Shown: positions 42,561-51,248, numbered from the stretch's first letter. The stretch: 64,000 bases of DNA from Ruminococcaceae bacterium OttesenSCG-928-O06 (GCA_030265505.1 JAJDGD010000001.1:1-64000), one strand, 5' to 3'. Made by a program: numbers and translations. The notes: generated by a model from the letters alone, not told the origin.

Positions 42561-43859
42561 TTACTGCAACAGCAGCATGTCTATCGTCTCCCGTGCCTCG
42601 GCGCTTACCATGGTGTGGGTGCGCAGGTAGGTGCTGATGGTACCGGGCACCAGCCTGTACCCGAAAGGCTCGGGGTCGCTTTGCTCCAACACATGCAGGC
42701 TTAGCAGGGTGGCACCGCTCAGGCGGTTTTGCAGCACCCACTCGCCCGCGTTTTCGCCGTCCAGTATCCGCACGGCATTGCGCCATTCGTCGGGCAGGCG
42801 TATGTATACGGCACGGTCACTGTCCAAAAGGCCATACTGCCGGTAAACGGCCCCTTCTTCGGGGTCGGTAAAATCCATCCACTCCACATATTCTAACCGC
42901 TTGTCACCGCGGATAGTCTCGATGGCGTTCTCCCCCATTCGCAGGGGAATCTCCACAACGCCGTCGCCGTCGATATCGCGGGAGAGCAAAAGCGGGTTTT
43001 GCCGGGCCGTGCTGGCACGCATGGTGCCCAAATCGTCTATGGTGTAAAACCGGGCGCCGGAATAGTAGACAAACTGGGTGAACAGCGCGCTGGTATCGCT
43101 GCTGGTGCCGTCCACCACCAAAAGGCGCTCTCCCGCATGGGTTTGGCCGGCCACAAGGCCGGTGCACTGGGTGAAGTTCGAGTCCAGGGCCACGGGCGCA
43201 AGCTCCCCCGCGAAGGCGCCGTCCACCACGGGGATGTACAGCAACTGCAGGTTTTGGTCCTCGCGCGAGACTACCGCAAGTTCCTGTTTGCCGCTGCCGG
43301 TAAAATCACCAATTTCGTAGCGGGAGTATTCCAGGCGGTGTTGCTCGGCTAGGGTGGCGTTTTGGTAGGTGTACAGCCCCAGGGTTTTGGCGTTGAAGTT
43401 GGCGGTGGCATACCCTATGATAAGCTGCATGCCCTCGCCGCCCAAAAGGTCGGCCACCTCCAGGCTGGCAACGTCGGTGGAAAGGCCCTGCACGTCCTGC
43501 GTTACCTGCCAGGCACCGTTTTGCTGTTCCAGCACGGCCACATACACGCTGGTGCCCTTTTCGGCCGGGGCGCCGGGCACGTCTGCCATGCTGTACAGCA
43601 GCACCGCTTCTTCCAGGCCGTTTCCGTCCAGGTCTGCCAGCAGCAAAAAGCTGCGCCAGTCCCCCTCTTTGGGGAACTTGTATTTGGGCTCCACCCCGCC
43701 AAGGTAGGCCACCAAAGCCTTGCGAATCTCGTCCTGCGCTTGGTCCAGCGCAGGGGCCCGCAGCAAGTCGTTCACCCCCTGGAAGGTGATGGGCGAGCAG
43801 CCGGCCAACAAAAGCAGCACGCAGGCCACAACGGCCCAGCGCATCAGGCGCTTTGCCAA
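42561..43859 (-). CDS. Lipoprotein with repeat-type (VCBS/FG-GAP-like) extracellular domain
   Basis: A 432-residue lipoprotein: n-region MAKRLMRW, hydrophobic AVVACVLLLLAGC, with LAGC as lipobox. The rest contains several calcium-loop-like segments (DLDGNGLEEAVLLY, DIDGDGVVEIPLRM, GDFTGSGKQELAVV), as in FG-GAP/VCBS repeat proteins. TTG 43857-43859 with AAGGGGG is taken as start, because an upstream ATG at 43929-43931 overlaps the -10 of the promoter and would give a very long n-region. It is the first gene before the two-component pair, so it may be a sensor partner or a target; that is inference. Confidence 0.75.
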   Translation of the reverse strand: MAKRLMRWAVVACVLLLLAGCSPITFQGVNDLLRAPALDQAQDEIRKALVAYLGGVEPKYKFPKEGDWRSFLLLADLDGNGLEEAVLLYSMADVPGAPAEKGTSVYVAVLEQQNGAWQVTQDVQGLSTDVASLEVADLLGGEGMQLIIGYATANFNAKTLGLYTYQNATLAEQHRLEYSRYEIGDFTGSGKQELAVVSREDQNLQLLYIPVVDGAFAGELAPVALDSNFTQCTGLVAGQTHAGERLLVVDGTSSDTSALFTQFVYYSGARFYTIDDLGTMRASTARQNPLLLSRDIDGDGVVEIPLRMGENAIETIRGDKRLEYVEWMDFTDPEEGAVYRQYGLLDSDRAVYIRLPDEWRNAVRILDGENAGEWVLQNRLSGATLLSLHVLEQSDPEPFGYRLVPGTISTYLRTHTMVSAEARETIDMLLLQ

Positions 43860-43929
43860 TGCGGCGCCCCCTTCCCGGCAGGGCCGAAGGGCCACACTGT
43901 GCCCTTTTGGCCCCGTTTTCTTTTGCATC

Positions 43930-43958
43930 ATTCTACCATTTCCCCCCTGAAATAGCAA
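43930..43958 (-). promoter_or_regulatory. Promoter of the lipoprotein/two-component operon
   Basis: Minus strand TTGCTA (43953-43958), 17-base spacer, TAGAAT (43930-43935). It is divergent from the trxB promoter. Confidence 0.55.
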
Positions 43959-43980
43959 ATGGCGGCGGGCGCCTTCCCCC

Positions 43981-44010
43981 TTTACACCGGCGCGGCAAAA
44001 GAGGTATAAT
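43981..44010 (+). promoter_or_regulatory. Promoter of trxB
   Basis: TTTACA (43981-43986), 18-base spacer, TATAAT (44005-44010); start codon 38 bases downstream. Confidence 0.65.
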
Positions 44011-44047
44011 GGCGGCAAGTTTGCCAGCCAAACCCTTTGGAGGAACG

Positions 44048-44971
44048 ATGACGGATGTGTTGATTATAGGCGCGGGGCCCGCCGGGCTTACGGCCGCCAT
44101 TTACGCGGCACGGGCGGGCGTTGCCGCCACGGTATTTGAAAAAAACATCTACGGGGGGCAAATTTCCCTTACCAGCGCGGTGGACAACTACCCTGCTTTG
44201 CCCGGGGTGCCCGGGGTGCAGTTTGCCAACGATTTATACGACCACGCCCTGGCCCAGGGGGCCGAGGTGTTGTTTGACGAGGTGGAGGCCGCGCAGCTAG
44301 CCGGGCCCATAAAAACCGTTACCGCCGGCGGCACTGTGTACGAGGGCCGTACCATTATTATAGCGGGCGGTGCCGCACCGCGCCGCCTGGGCTGCACGGG
44401 CGAGACAGAGTATACCGGGCGCGGGGTGTCTTACTGTGCCACCTGCGACGCCGCCTTTTACCGGGGCAAAACCGTGGCCATTGTTGGCGGCGGGGACACC
44501 GCTTTGGGCGACGCACTGTTTTTGGCCAACCACTGCCAAAAGGTGTACCTTGTACACCGCCGCACGGCCTTCCGCGGGCAGGTGGTGCTGCAAAACGCTG
44601 TACACGCCCGCGCCAATATTGAGATCATCACCCCGGCCACCGTGGCCGCCATAGAAGGCGGCACCGCGGTGGAGCAAGTGGTGCTGGACACACCGGACGG
44701 CCAGCGCCGCCTTGCCGTAGATGGCCTGTTTGTAGCGGTGGGCCAAACCGCCGAGACCGCCCTGTACCAAAACCTGCTGCCCCTGGACGAAAACGGCTAT
44801 ATCCTGGCCGGCGAGGACTGCGCCACCCCCCTGCCCGGGGTTTTTGTGGCGGGGGACCTGCGCAAAAAACCCCTGCGGCAAATTGTTACAGCCGCCGCCG
44901 ACGGCGCCGTGGCCGCCGTGGCCGCCGCCGAATACTGCAACGCCCAAAGCGACGCTTCGCGCGGCGCGTAA
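44048..44971 (+). CDS. trxB: Thioredoxin reductase
   Basis: A 307-residue FAD/NAD(P)H disulfide reductase of the low-molecular-weight type. The FAD site is IIGAGPAGLTAAIYAARAG at 6-24, the redox pair is C130-A-T-C133, the nucleotide site is IVGGGDTALGDALFLA around 145-160, and the second FAD segment is GVFVAGDLRKKPLRQIVTAA. It keeps thioredoxin or glutaredoxin-like proteins reduced. ATG 44048 follows TTTGGAGGAACG. No thioredoxin gene is adjacent. A VHRRTAF segment is compatible with NADPH use. Confidence 0.93.
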   Translation: MTDVLIIGAGPAGLTAAIYAARAGVAATVFEKNIYGGQISLTSAVDNYPALPGVPGVQFANDLYDHALAQGAEVLFDEVEAAQLAGPIKTVTAGGTVYEGRTIIIAGGAAPRRLGCTGETEYTGRGVSYCATCDAAFYRGKTVAIVGGGDTALGDALFLANHCQKVYLVHRRTAFRGQVVLQNAVHARANIEIITPATVAAIEGGTAVEQVVLDTPDGQRRLAVDGLFVAVGQTAETALYQNLLPLDENGYILAGEDCATPLPGVFVAGDLRKKPLRQIVTAAADGAVAAVAAAEYCNAQSDASRGA

Positions 44972-45091
44972 GGCGGGGCCACCCTTGCGGGCCGCTTGCC
45001 TTTGTAAGCCCCCCCTGCCGCGGCGCTGCCAAAGCCGGCGGCGTTTTTCCTGCCCTTTTCCACAAATCATCCTTTGGGAGGATCTCCCCTT

Positions 45092-45790
45092 ATGGGTCTT
45101 TTCACCCCCCTGGCCGCGCTGCTGTGCATTGTGGCCACGGTTCTTCTGGTTGTACGCCTGGTAAACATCCTGCTGCTTATGCGCCGGCGGCAGTTGCCCT
45201 TCAAGCAGGCCTTTTCCCTGGCCCTGCGCCAAAGCGACGCAAAACCGGCCCTGGTGGCGGTGTGGGCCGTGGTGGTGCTGGCCAGCCTTTTGGTGGTGCT
45301 GTTCACCAGCGGCAACATCCGCCACATGTTGGGCAGCCGGGCGCTTGCCCACCTGCCGGTGGGGCGCTACGCCTATCTTGTAGAGGTGTGGGACCGCGCG
45401 GCCGACGCCTATACCATCTACCCGGCGCAGATAGACGTTTCCCCCACCGCGGCAGACCCCAACCTGAAAACCTGGGAGGGCACCGCCGTGAGCGAAGATG
45501 GCCGCAGCTACCTGCTGGCCGGCATATACCGAGGCCCGGGCGATGTTGTGGAATTTGCGCGTCTGCCCCAAATTTCCCCAAACGGCACCCTGTTTGTGCC
45601 CATAGACGACACCACCGCCGGGGTGCGCCTGCTGGATGAAGTTGCCACCTGGCCCGGCTTTGCCCCCGTTTTCAGGCGCACCTTTTTTTATTGGCTGGAC
45701 CTTCTTTTGCCTGTGCCGGTGCTGGTATACCTGGCCTGGCTGGTGCTGCTTTTGCGCAGGCGCATTGCTTGGGGCCGCACCGGCCGGTAG
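45092..45790 (+). CDS. Membrane protein of unknown function
   Basis: A 232-residue protein I do not recognise. Membrane segments lie at about residues 3-28, 52-72 and 205-226. The region between segments 2 and 3 (about 130 residues, YAYLVEVWDRAADAYTIYPA and similar) is probably extracytoplasmic. The start is ATG 45092, with GGGAGG ten bases upstream; an earlier in-frame TTG is less likely. It follows trxB by 120 bases on the same strand and ends in a terminator. No link to redox function is visible in the sequence. Confidence 0.65.
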   Translation: MGLFTPLAALLCIVATVLLVVRLVNILLLMRRRQLPFKQAFSLALRQSDAKPALVAVWAVVVLASLLVVLFTSGNIRHMLGSRALAHLPVGRYAYLVEVWDRAADAYTIYPAQIDVSPTAADPNLKTWEGTAVSEDGRSYLLAGIYRGPGDVVEFARLPQISPNGTLFVPIDDTTAGVRLLDEVATWPGFAPVFRRTFFYWLDLLLPVPVLVYLAWLVLLLRRRIAWGRTGR

Positions 45791-45834
45791 ATGCGGCCGC
45801 CGCGTTGTCACCCTTTTTTATACGCACATAGCCA

Positions 45835-45862
45835 AAGGCCCCGGGCTGCCGCCCGAGGCCTT
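45835..45862 (+). terminator. Terminator after the unknown membrane protein gene
   Basis: AAGGCC-C-CGGGC pairs with GCCCG-A-GGCCTT (11 bp, one mismatch) around TGCC, followed by GTTGTTTTTC. Confidence 0.7.
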
Positions 45863-45886
45863 GTTGTTTTTCTTTTGCCGCACCGC

Positions 45887-47086
45887 TTACAAAGCGCACA
45901 TGATGAGCGAGGCGTTGTTGGTGCGGTTGTGCACCCGGCCCGCCGGGCCCAGGGTGGGGGCAATCTCGTAAAAAACATAGCCGCTGCACAGGGCAAGGCC
46001 CGCGGGCAACTGCGCCCGCAGCAGCTTGTCCTCCAAGTTTTCCGCGCCCGTCATGGCGTAGTAGCGTGCAATACAGGGCAGGCTCATCAGCAGGCTGAAC
46101 TCATACCCCTCGGCCTGCTTTTTGCGCATGGCGTCCAGCAAGATGGCCAGGCAGCGTTCGGCGCTCTCCACCACATCGCTTTTCTGTATCAGCCCCATGC
46201 TGATGCGCGTGCCCACCGGCAGCGGGCTGGAAAATGCGGCGCTGCCCTGCTGCACATCGGTGTAGCTGATGCAGCGGATCTCGGGCACGCCGTCCTCTGT
46301 TTGGGCGGCGCGGCGCAGCTGTACCGGCAACGGGCCATACTGCACCAGGGCGTCCACCCCATTTATACGGTCCTCGGGGGCAATGCCCAAACTGCGCATA
46401 TAGTCGCAAAAGCTCATGTCGTCCACCCGCAGCACCAAGTTGCCGTCAGTCTCGCTTACCGCGGGGGCATAGGCTGCCATCTCGGAAACCTGGGCCCCCA
46501 TGGCAAACACCGGGCAGATATCCCCCCCAAGCGCCAGCAGCACCATCCTGTCGGCATAGGCGTGGCCCTCGGCAAACACGGCGGCGCTGGTGGTTTCCAA
46601 ATCGTCGGTGGTTACGCCGCCAAACACCGGCACATCCCCGGCCAGGCGGAACAACTGCTGCACAAACGCATCGGCTGAAAACCCGGGCGCCAGGGGCAAA
46701 AGCGGCACCAAAAGCCGCGCCGGGCCACCCAGCTGGGCCAGGCAGTGGGTATACACCTCTTGCACCTGGGCGGCGGCCGCCTGCTGCTGCAAAGGCGGAG
46801 ATACCGCCACGGCCACCTGCAGGCCTTCCTTTTGCAATATCGTCAATGTGGCGCTTATTTCCCCCGGGCTTTCCTGCAGGGGCAACAGCGCTGTGGTGCC
46901 CCCCACCAGGGGAATACCCAGCCGCGCATCCAGCGCCTGTATAATGGCCTCGCCGTTTAGCTGGGAATCGCACATCAAAATACCCACCGCCCCTTTCAGG
47001 GCTGCGGGCGCAAGGTGCGCGCAAAGGTCCTCCACAACAGTAGTGCTGCTGGTAAAATTGCGCGATTGATTTGTGATTCCCGCCAT
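45887..47086 (-). CDS. FIST-domain sensor protein
   Basis: A 399-residue protein with an N-terminal FIST domain (about 30-200; RLGIPLVGGTTALLP, VPVFGGVTTDD) and FIST_C (about 210-370; RINGVDALVQYG, GTRISMGLIQKSDVV). FIST proteins bind small ligands, possibly amino acids, and usually feed signals to kinases or diguanylate cyclases. This one is stand-alone and cytoplasmic, without an output domain. Start ATG 47084-47086 follows AAGGGG. It is 157 bases downstream of a lipoprotein gene on the same strand. Confidence 0.85.
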   Translation of the reverse strand: MAGITNQSRNFTSSTTVVEDLCAHLAPAALKGAVGILMCDSQLNGEAIIQALDARLGIPLVGGTTALLPLQESPGEISATLTILQKEGLQVAVAVSPPLQQQAAAAQVQEVYTHCLAQLGGPARLLVPLLPLAPGFSADAFVQQLFRLAGDVPVFGGVTTDDLETTSAAVFAEGHAYADRMVLLALGGDICPVFAMGAQVSEMAAYAPAVSETDGNLVLRVDDMSFCDYMRSLGIAPEDRINGVDALVQYGPLPVQLRRAAQTEDGVPEIRCISYTDVQQGSAAFSSPLPVGTRISMGLIQKSDVVESAERCLAILLDAMRKKQAEGYEFSLLMSLPCIARYYAMTGAENLEDKLLRAQLPAGLALCSGYVFYEIAPTLGPAGRVHNRTNNASLIMCAL

Positions 47087-47243
47087 GCGCCACCCCTTCT
47101 CTGCAAGGCCCCCATATGGCACGTCTGTGCCTGCCGCGGCGGCCTTGGCGTCAAGTTTTACAAATAGTATAACCGGGATGGGTAAAAAAGGGAAGAAAAT
47201 GTGTGCCGCCCCGGAAAATTTATGCAGGGCGGCCCGTTGCGCC

Positions 47244-48647
47244 CTACAATACGGTAAGGCTGGTTTGCCCCGCCTTGTACTGTAAAAACACCTGCCGTCC
47301 GTCAGAATTTTGTGCCACAAGGCCATATAGCTCCAAAATGGGGTACTCAATCTCGTTCAGCACGGTGGTGTAGCCTGCCAGCTTGATGCGCCGGGCGTAG
47401 GCCACGGTTTGGCGGTAGCCTAGCTCTTCGATGGTGAATTCAGCAAAGCCGTCTTGCCGTTTGGGGCCTTGCACCCGGCCGGCCGGCGGCGCGGGCAGGC
47501 CCAGGGCCACCAGTTCCTCCCGGGCTTTGTTCTGCACGGGGCCGGGGGGCTGCCCGCTTTCGGGCAGCGTCATCGGGCTTGCCCCCATCACTCCGCCAAC
47601 ATCGTAACCGCCTTCAAAGGGGTGCGCCGCCTGCAGGGGCGGCACACCTGCCAGCCACAGCAGGGCACTGCCATCCGGCAGCAAGGCCACCTGCAGCACC
47701 GGGGCAAATGTGCTTTGCCCCGCGGGCAGTGCCGTGGCAGAGGCAGACGCCGAAGCGGCGCTTGCTGCAATGGGCGAGGCGGCAGGCACAACACCGGGCC
47801 AAGGCAGGGCGGGCCAGTTCTCCTCCAACACGGGTGGGGCTGCCCACTGCTGTGTTTCCTCTTCCCCGTCGGCCATGTCTTCCCCGCTTTGCGCAGGTGC
47901 GGTGGACGAAGCGCCGCCGGGGGCTTGCGCCTGGGCATTTGTATCTTCGCCCTCGGTGCCCGTGCCATCCACATCCTCGTCATCTTGCCCGGCCTGATGG
48001 GACAGCGCCGCCGCATAGATGCCCGCCACCAGCTGGAAAAAGGCGTCGTTGCCATAGGCCCCTTCCCCCTGGGCCCACCGCACCTGCAAGGGCACGCTGG
48101 CACCCAGCACCTGCGCCGGTGCTTCTTCCAGCACCAGAGCCCGGCCAAAATCGTCTATCTCCTGCGCGCCGCCCACAAGGCCCTCCTCGCCATAGGGCCG
48201 GGCCAGCAGGGCGGCTGCGGCATCGTCCCACAGTGTGGCTGCGTCCACCAGCACCCGGGGCTGCGTGTCTTCCCGTACCTCCAGCTCTATCGCGGCAGAC
48301 AGCATCCACCCCTGAAAAGGCGCCGGGCCCTCACCGGGCAGTTCCAGCACACTTGTCCTAAAGCTTGGTTCTGCTTCCACCCCCAGCATCAGGCTGCCGC
48401 TGTATACCCCGGCCGGGCCCTCGCCGCCCAGCTTCAAAAAGCTTGCCTCCAGGGTGACGAAAAACAGCCACTCCACTTCGCCGTATTGCAAGCGCGCAAT
48501 GCGGGTGTCGTTTGCAGAGATGCTCCAGACCTTCCCGCTGCCAGGGCTGGTACTTTGCACAGGCTGGGGGGCGGGCACCAGCAGGCTGCAGCCGCACAGG
48601 GCCGCAGCCAAAACCAGGGCCAGTGCTGCCAGCATACGTTGTTTCAT
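47244..48647 (-). CDS. Lipoprotein of unknown function with low-complexity linker
   Basis: A 467-residue protein: MKQRMLAALALVLAAALCGC is a signal peptide with LCGC as lipobox, so it is anchored outside the membrane. An N-terminal domain (30-225) is followed by an acidic and Ala/Ser/Pro-rich linker (about 230-330) and a C-terminal domain ending YTTVLNEIEYPILELYGLV. No family is recognised. Start ATG 48645-48647 follows AAAGGGGGG. Coupling with the FIST-domain gene 157 bases downstream is possible but unproven. The linker composition matches other surface lipoproteins of gut clostridia. Confidence 0.7.
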   Translation of the reverse strand: MKQRMLAALALVLAAALCGCSLLVPAPQPVQSTSPGSGKVWSISANDTRIARLQYGEVEWLFFVTLEASFLKLGGEGPAGVYSGSLMLGVEAEPSFRTSVLELPGEGPAPFQGWMLSAAIELEVREDTQPRVLVDAATLWDDAAAALLARPYGEEGLVGGAQEIDDFGRALVLEEAPAQVLGASVPLQVRWAQGEGAYGNDAFFQLVAGIYAAALSHQAGQDDEDVDGTGTEGEDTNAQAQAPGGASSTAPAQSGEDMADGEEETQQWAAPPVLEENWPALPWPGVVPAASPIAASAASASASATALPAGQSTFAPVLQVALLPDGSALLWLAGVPPLQAAHPFEGGYDVGGVMGASPMTLPESGQPPGPVQNKAREELVALGLPAPPAGRVQGPKRQDGFAEFTIEELGYRQTVAYARRIKLAGYTTVLNEIEYPILELYGLVAQNSDGRQVFLQYKAGQTSLTVL

Positions 48648-49054
48648 GCCGCCCCCCTTTCTTTTCCATTCGCTTTTGCGCCGTTTTACCCAGTGTAACA
48701 CCCGCGCGCCAAAACCGCCAGCATATATGTGCACCCTGCTTGCTTCAGGGCCGTGCCGCCAAAAAGGCAATGCCACCGCAAACCCTGCGGGCTTACACAA
48801 CAAACAAGAAGCACCTGCTAGCCCGCAACCAACGGCGGATTTTGCAGGTGCTTCTTCGTTGCTACTTTGCCAAACGGCAGGCACTGTAACATTTCCGGCA
48901 AGGCTTTTCAAAAGGTGGTGGTTTGGGGTGCCGCGCCGTAAGGGGGCAAATGCTTGTGTATGGCCGCGCGGGCGTGGGGCACACGCGGCTTCCGCACTTT
49001 CGCAGCCTGCGGCACGATACCCCTCTGTGCTTTCAGCCCCGTCCTACATCCACC
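48648..49054. other. Intergenic region upstream of the lipoprotein gene
   Basis: It contains the trpB2 terminator hairpin (48806-48856). A TACACT near 48694-48699 (minus strand) could be the lipoprotein -10, but its -35 is poor. Nothing else is recognisable. Confidence 0.45.
48806..48856 (-). terminator. Terminator downstream of trpB2
   Basis: AAGAAGCACCTGC (48806-48818) and GCAGGTGCTTCTT (48844-48856) form a 13-bp stem with a 25-base loop. On the minus strand GTTTGTTGTG follows, a weak T tract. Confidence 0.55.
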
Positions 49055-50422
49055 CTACTTCATGCTGGGCAGCGAGGCAAAACCCTGCGCCAGTTCTGCA
49101 TCGGTGGGCACATAGTCGGTCATCTGGCCGCTGTTGTACAGGGAGTAGGCGCTCATGTCAAAAAAGCCGGTGCCCGTAAGGCCAAACAAAATGGTCTTGG
49201 CTTCGCCCGTTTCTTTGCAGCGCACCGCCTCGTCTATGGCCGCGCGGATGGCATGGGCCGATTCCGGCGCGGGCAGCAGCCCCTCGCCCCTGGCAAACAG
49301 GGTGGCGGCTTCAAACACCTTGGTTTGCTCATAGCTGCGCGCTTCGTCAATAAACCCGTCGTGGTACAGCTTCGAGAGGATGGGCGACATACCATGATAG
49401 CGCAGGCCGCCGGCGTGGTTTGCCGCGGGGATAAACCCGCAGCCCAGGGTATACATTTTTGCCATGGGGGTGATGCGCCCGGTGTCGCAATAGTCGTACG
49501 CGTAGCGGCCGCGGGTAAGGCTGGGGCAGCTGGCGGGTTCCACCGCGATGAAGCGGGGTGTGGCTTTGCCGGTAAGGCGGTCGCGCATATAGGCGCCGAT
49601 GAGCCCCCCAAGGTTGGAGCCGCCGCCCGCGCAGCCGATCACCACGTCGGGGTACTCCTCCAGCATGTCCATGGCAATTTTGCACTCCTCGCCAATGATG
49701 CTTTGGTGCAGCACCACCTGGTTCAGCACAGAGCCCAGCACATAGCGGCTGCCGGGGGTTTTCACCGCCACCTCCACCGCCTCGCTGATGGCGCAGCCCA
49801 GGCTGCCGCCGGTGCCGGGGTGCTCGGCCAAAATGGCGCGGCCCACGTCGGTGGTGTCGCTGGGGCTGGGCACCACCTTCGCGTTATAGGTCTCCATCAG
49901 GGCTTTGCGGTGGGGCTTTTGCTCGGCACTCACCTTCACCATATACACGGTCAAGTCCACGCCGTAGTAGCCACAGGCCATGGCAAGGGCCGTGCCCCAC
50001 TGGCCGGCGCCGGTCTCGGTGGTAAGGTGGGTAAGGCCCTGGGCCTTGGCATAATATGCCTGGGCCACGGCAGAGTTCAGCTTGTGGCTGCCCGAGGTGT
50101 TGTTCCCCTCGTATTTGTAGTAGATTTTGGCCGGGGTGTCCAGCAGCTTTTCCAAAGAGTAAGCCCGCACCAGGGGCGAGGGACGGTACATGCGGTAAAA
50201 ATCCAGGATGGAGCCGGGGATATCCACATAGCGGGTGTTGTCGTCCAGCTCCTGCTTTGCCAGCTCGTCGCAGAACACGGGCGTCAAATCCTGCAAGGTA
50301 GCCGGGGCACCTGTAGCGGGGTTCACCAGGGGGGCGGGCTTTTCGGGCATGTCTGCCCGCAGGTTGTACCATTGCGTGGGCAGCTTCTCTTCCCCAAGAT
50401 ATAGTTTGTTTGGCACTTTCAT
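49055..50422 (-). CDS. trpB: TrpB2-type tryptophan synthase beta chain
   Basis: A 455-residue PLP enzyme of the TrpB2 class, longer than TrpB1 (about 400). The PLP lysine is K114 in NTSGSHKLNSA, ETGAGQWGTALA is the substrate loop, and the phosphate-binding loop is GCAGGGSNLGG. TrpB2 condenses indole with serine and usually acts without TrpA; no trpA is present here. Start ATG 50420-50422 has AGGTGA upstream, directly after a GATATCAA/TTGATATC hairpin (50436-50457). Expression is controlled by a tryptophan-specific T-box leader, which confirms the role in tryptophan supply, probably indole salvage. Confidence 0.92.
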   Translation of the reverse strand: MKVPNKLYLGEEKLPTQWYNLRADMPEKPAPLVNPATGAPATLQDLTPVFCDELAKQELDDNTRYVDIPGSILDFYRMYRPSPLVRAYSLEKLLDTPAKIYYKYEGNNTSGSHKLNSAVAQAYYAKAQGLTHLTTETGAGQWGTALAMACGYYGVDLTVYMVKVSAEQKPHRKALMETYNAKVVPSPSDTTDVGRAILAEHPGTGGSLGCAISEAVEVAVKTPGSRYVLGSVLNQVVLHQSIIGEECKIAMDMLEEYPDVVIGCAGGGSNLGGLIGAYMRDRLTGKATPRFIAVEPASCPSLTRGRYAYDYCDTGRITPMAKMYTLGCGFIPAANHAGGLRYHGMSPILSKLYHDGFIDEARSYEQTKVFEAATLFARGEGLLPAPESAHAIRAAIDEAVRCKETGEAKTILFGLTGTGFFDMSAYSLYNSGQMTDYVPTDAELAQGFASLPSMK

Positions 50423-50435
50423 TTTATTCACCTGT

Positions 50436-50457
50436 GATATCAATATATGTTGATATC
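50436..50457 (-). promoter_or_regulatory. Hairpin just upstream of the trpB2 ribosome binding site
   Basis: GATATCAA-CATATA-TTGATATC on the minus strand ends two bases before the AGGTGA ribosome binding site. It may tune translation or transcript stability. Confidence 0.4.
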
Positions 50458-50555
50458 TTTCCTTTCTGATTTGATGATGCAGCCGTTGTCATCGTTGCGC
50501 CGCGCCATCGCCTTCCCGGCAAGTACATATGGCATGCCTCCATTCTTCCCAAAAA

Positions 50556-50845
50556 ACAAAAAAACCCTTATCCCACACTGGGACAAGAGATTCTCTCCTG
50601 CGGTACCACCCACATTGGCGCAAAGCGCCCGCTCGTATGCACTCCGCTTTTTGCCGGAATACACGCCGCCTTGGTAACGGATGCGGCTCTCCCGTCGGCT
50701 ACTAATCTTCGCACAAGCGCGAATTTCGGGCCGCCCTCATGGGTCCATTCGTTTTTGCCCGTGATGCGGCCTTTTCACCGGCCGGCCGCTCTCTGCCATC
50801 CATTCTGCAAAAACTACTCTTCCCAATCCACGGTTTGTCAGGTTG
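50556..50845 (-). promoter_or_regulatory. T-box riboswitch with tryptophan (UGG) specifier
   Basis: The minus-strand leader has the T-box order: GAAGAGTAG at the start of stem I, AGAGAGC and GGTGAAAAG, the specifier loop CGAATGGACC with codon TGG at 50745-50747, and the T-box proper GTGGGTGGTACCGC (50600-50613). It ends in a terminator CTTGTCCCA-GTG-TGGGATAAG followed by seven T (through about 50556). Uncharged tRNA-Trp would stabilise the antiterminator and switch on trpB2. Confidence 0.9.
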
Positions 50846-50851
50846 TGCCAA

Positions 50852-50880
50852 ATTTTACCATTGCGGGCGGGGTTTGTCAA
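50852..50880 (-). promoter_or_regulatory. Promoter of the T-box/trpB2 transcript
   Basis: Minus strand TTGACA (50875-50880), 17-base spacer, TAAAAT (50852-50857). Confidence 0.8.
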
Positions 50881-50907
50881 GCCCTCTTCCACTTGGGGCG
50901 TTCCCAA

Positions 50908-51050
50908 AGTGTTGTTTGCGGCCCATTCATACGCTTGATGCAGGAGAGCACAGGGTGTTCCCAAAAGAACGTCAGCTGTAAGGCCCCCCCGCGAACACTG
51001 CCCCCTCGTTGTACGCAGGGCGGCGTGGAAGGTGGTTCTCGGTGTGGGTG
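50908..51050 (+). repeat. Dispersed hairpin repeat, copy 2
   Basis: It matches 13619-13776 over most of its length, including GGGTGTTCCCAAA(G)AGAACGTCAGC and GGTTCTCGGTGTGG. The inner AGAAC/GTTCT pairing is kept, but the outer stem has decayed. It lies just upstream of the trpB2 promoter. Confidence 0.65.
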
Positions 51051-51094
51051 GCCGGTGCGTATAAAGGCAGCATCCCACACGTTGTGTGGGCTCG

Positions 51095-51135
51095 GGTGTT
51101 TGCCTGCGGCAAGCCACCCTCGGCACTATAGTGCC
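51095..51135. repeat. Two-hairpin intergenic repeat, copy B
   Basis: GGTGTTTGCC-TGC-GGCAAGCCACC with a bulged C, then GGCAC-TATA-GTGCC. The outer and inner stems match copy A at 37188-37233 while loop bases differ. Confidence 0.6.
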
Positions 51136-51248
51136 CCTCGCCGTCAAGGCAAATAACGCACTGTGGTTACTGTGCGTCAGGTGCCGCGGAAGGTAGCTGC
51201 CTGTTGCGCATTGGATGGCCGCGCCGGAAACCCAGCAACCTGCCCGCC

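Noticed and set aside
50440-50664. Possible leader peptide in the trpB2 leader
   Set aside because: The frame passes through the T-box antiterminator and has no tryptophan codon run. An inner ATG abuts GGAGG too closely. Control by the T-box is sufficient.
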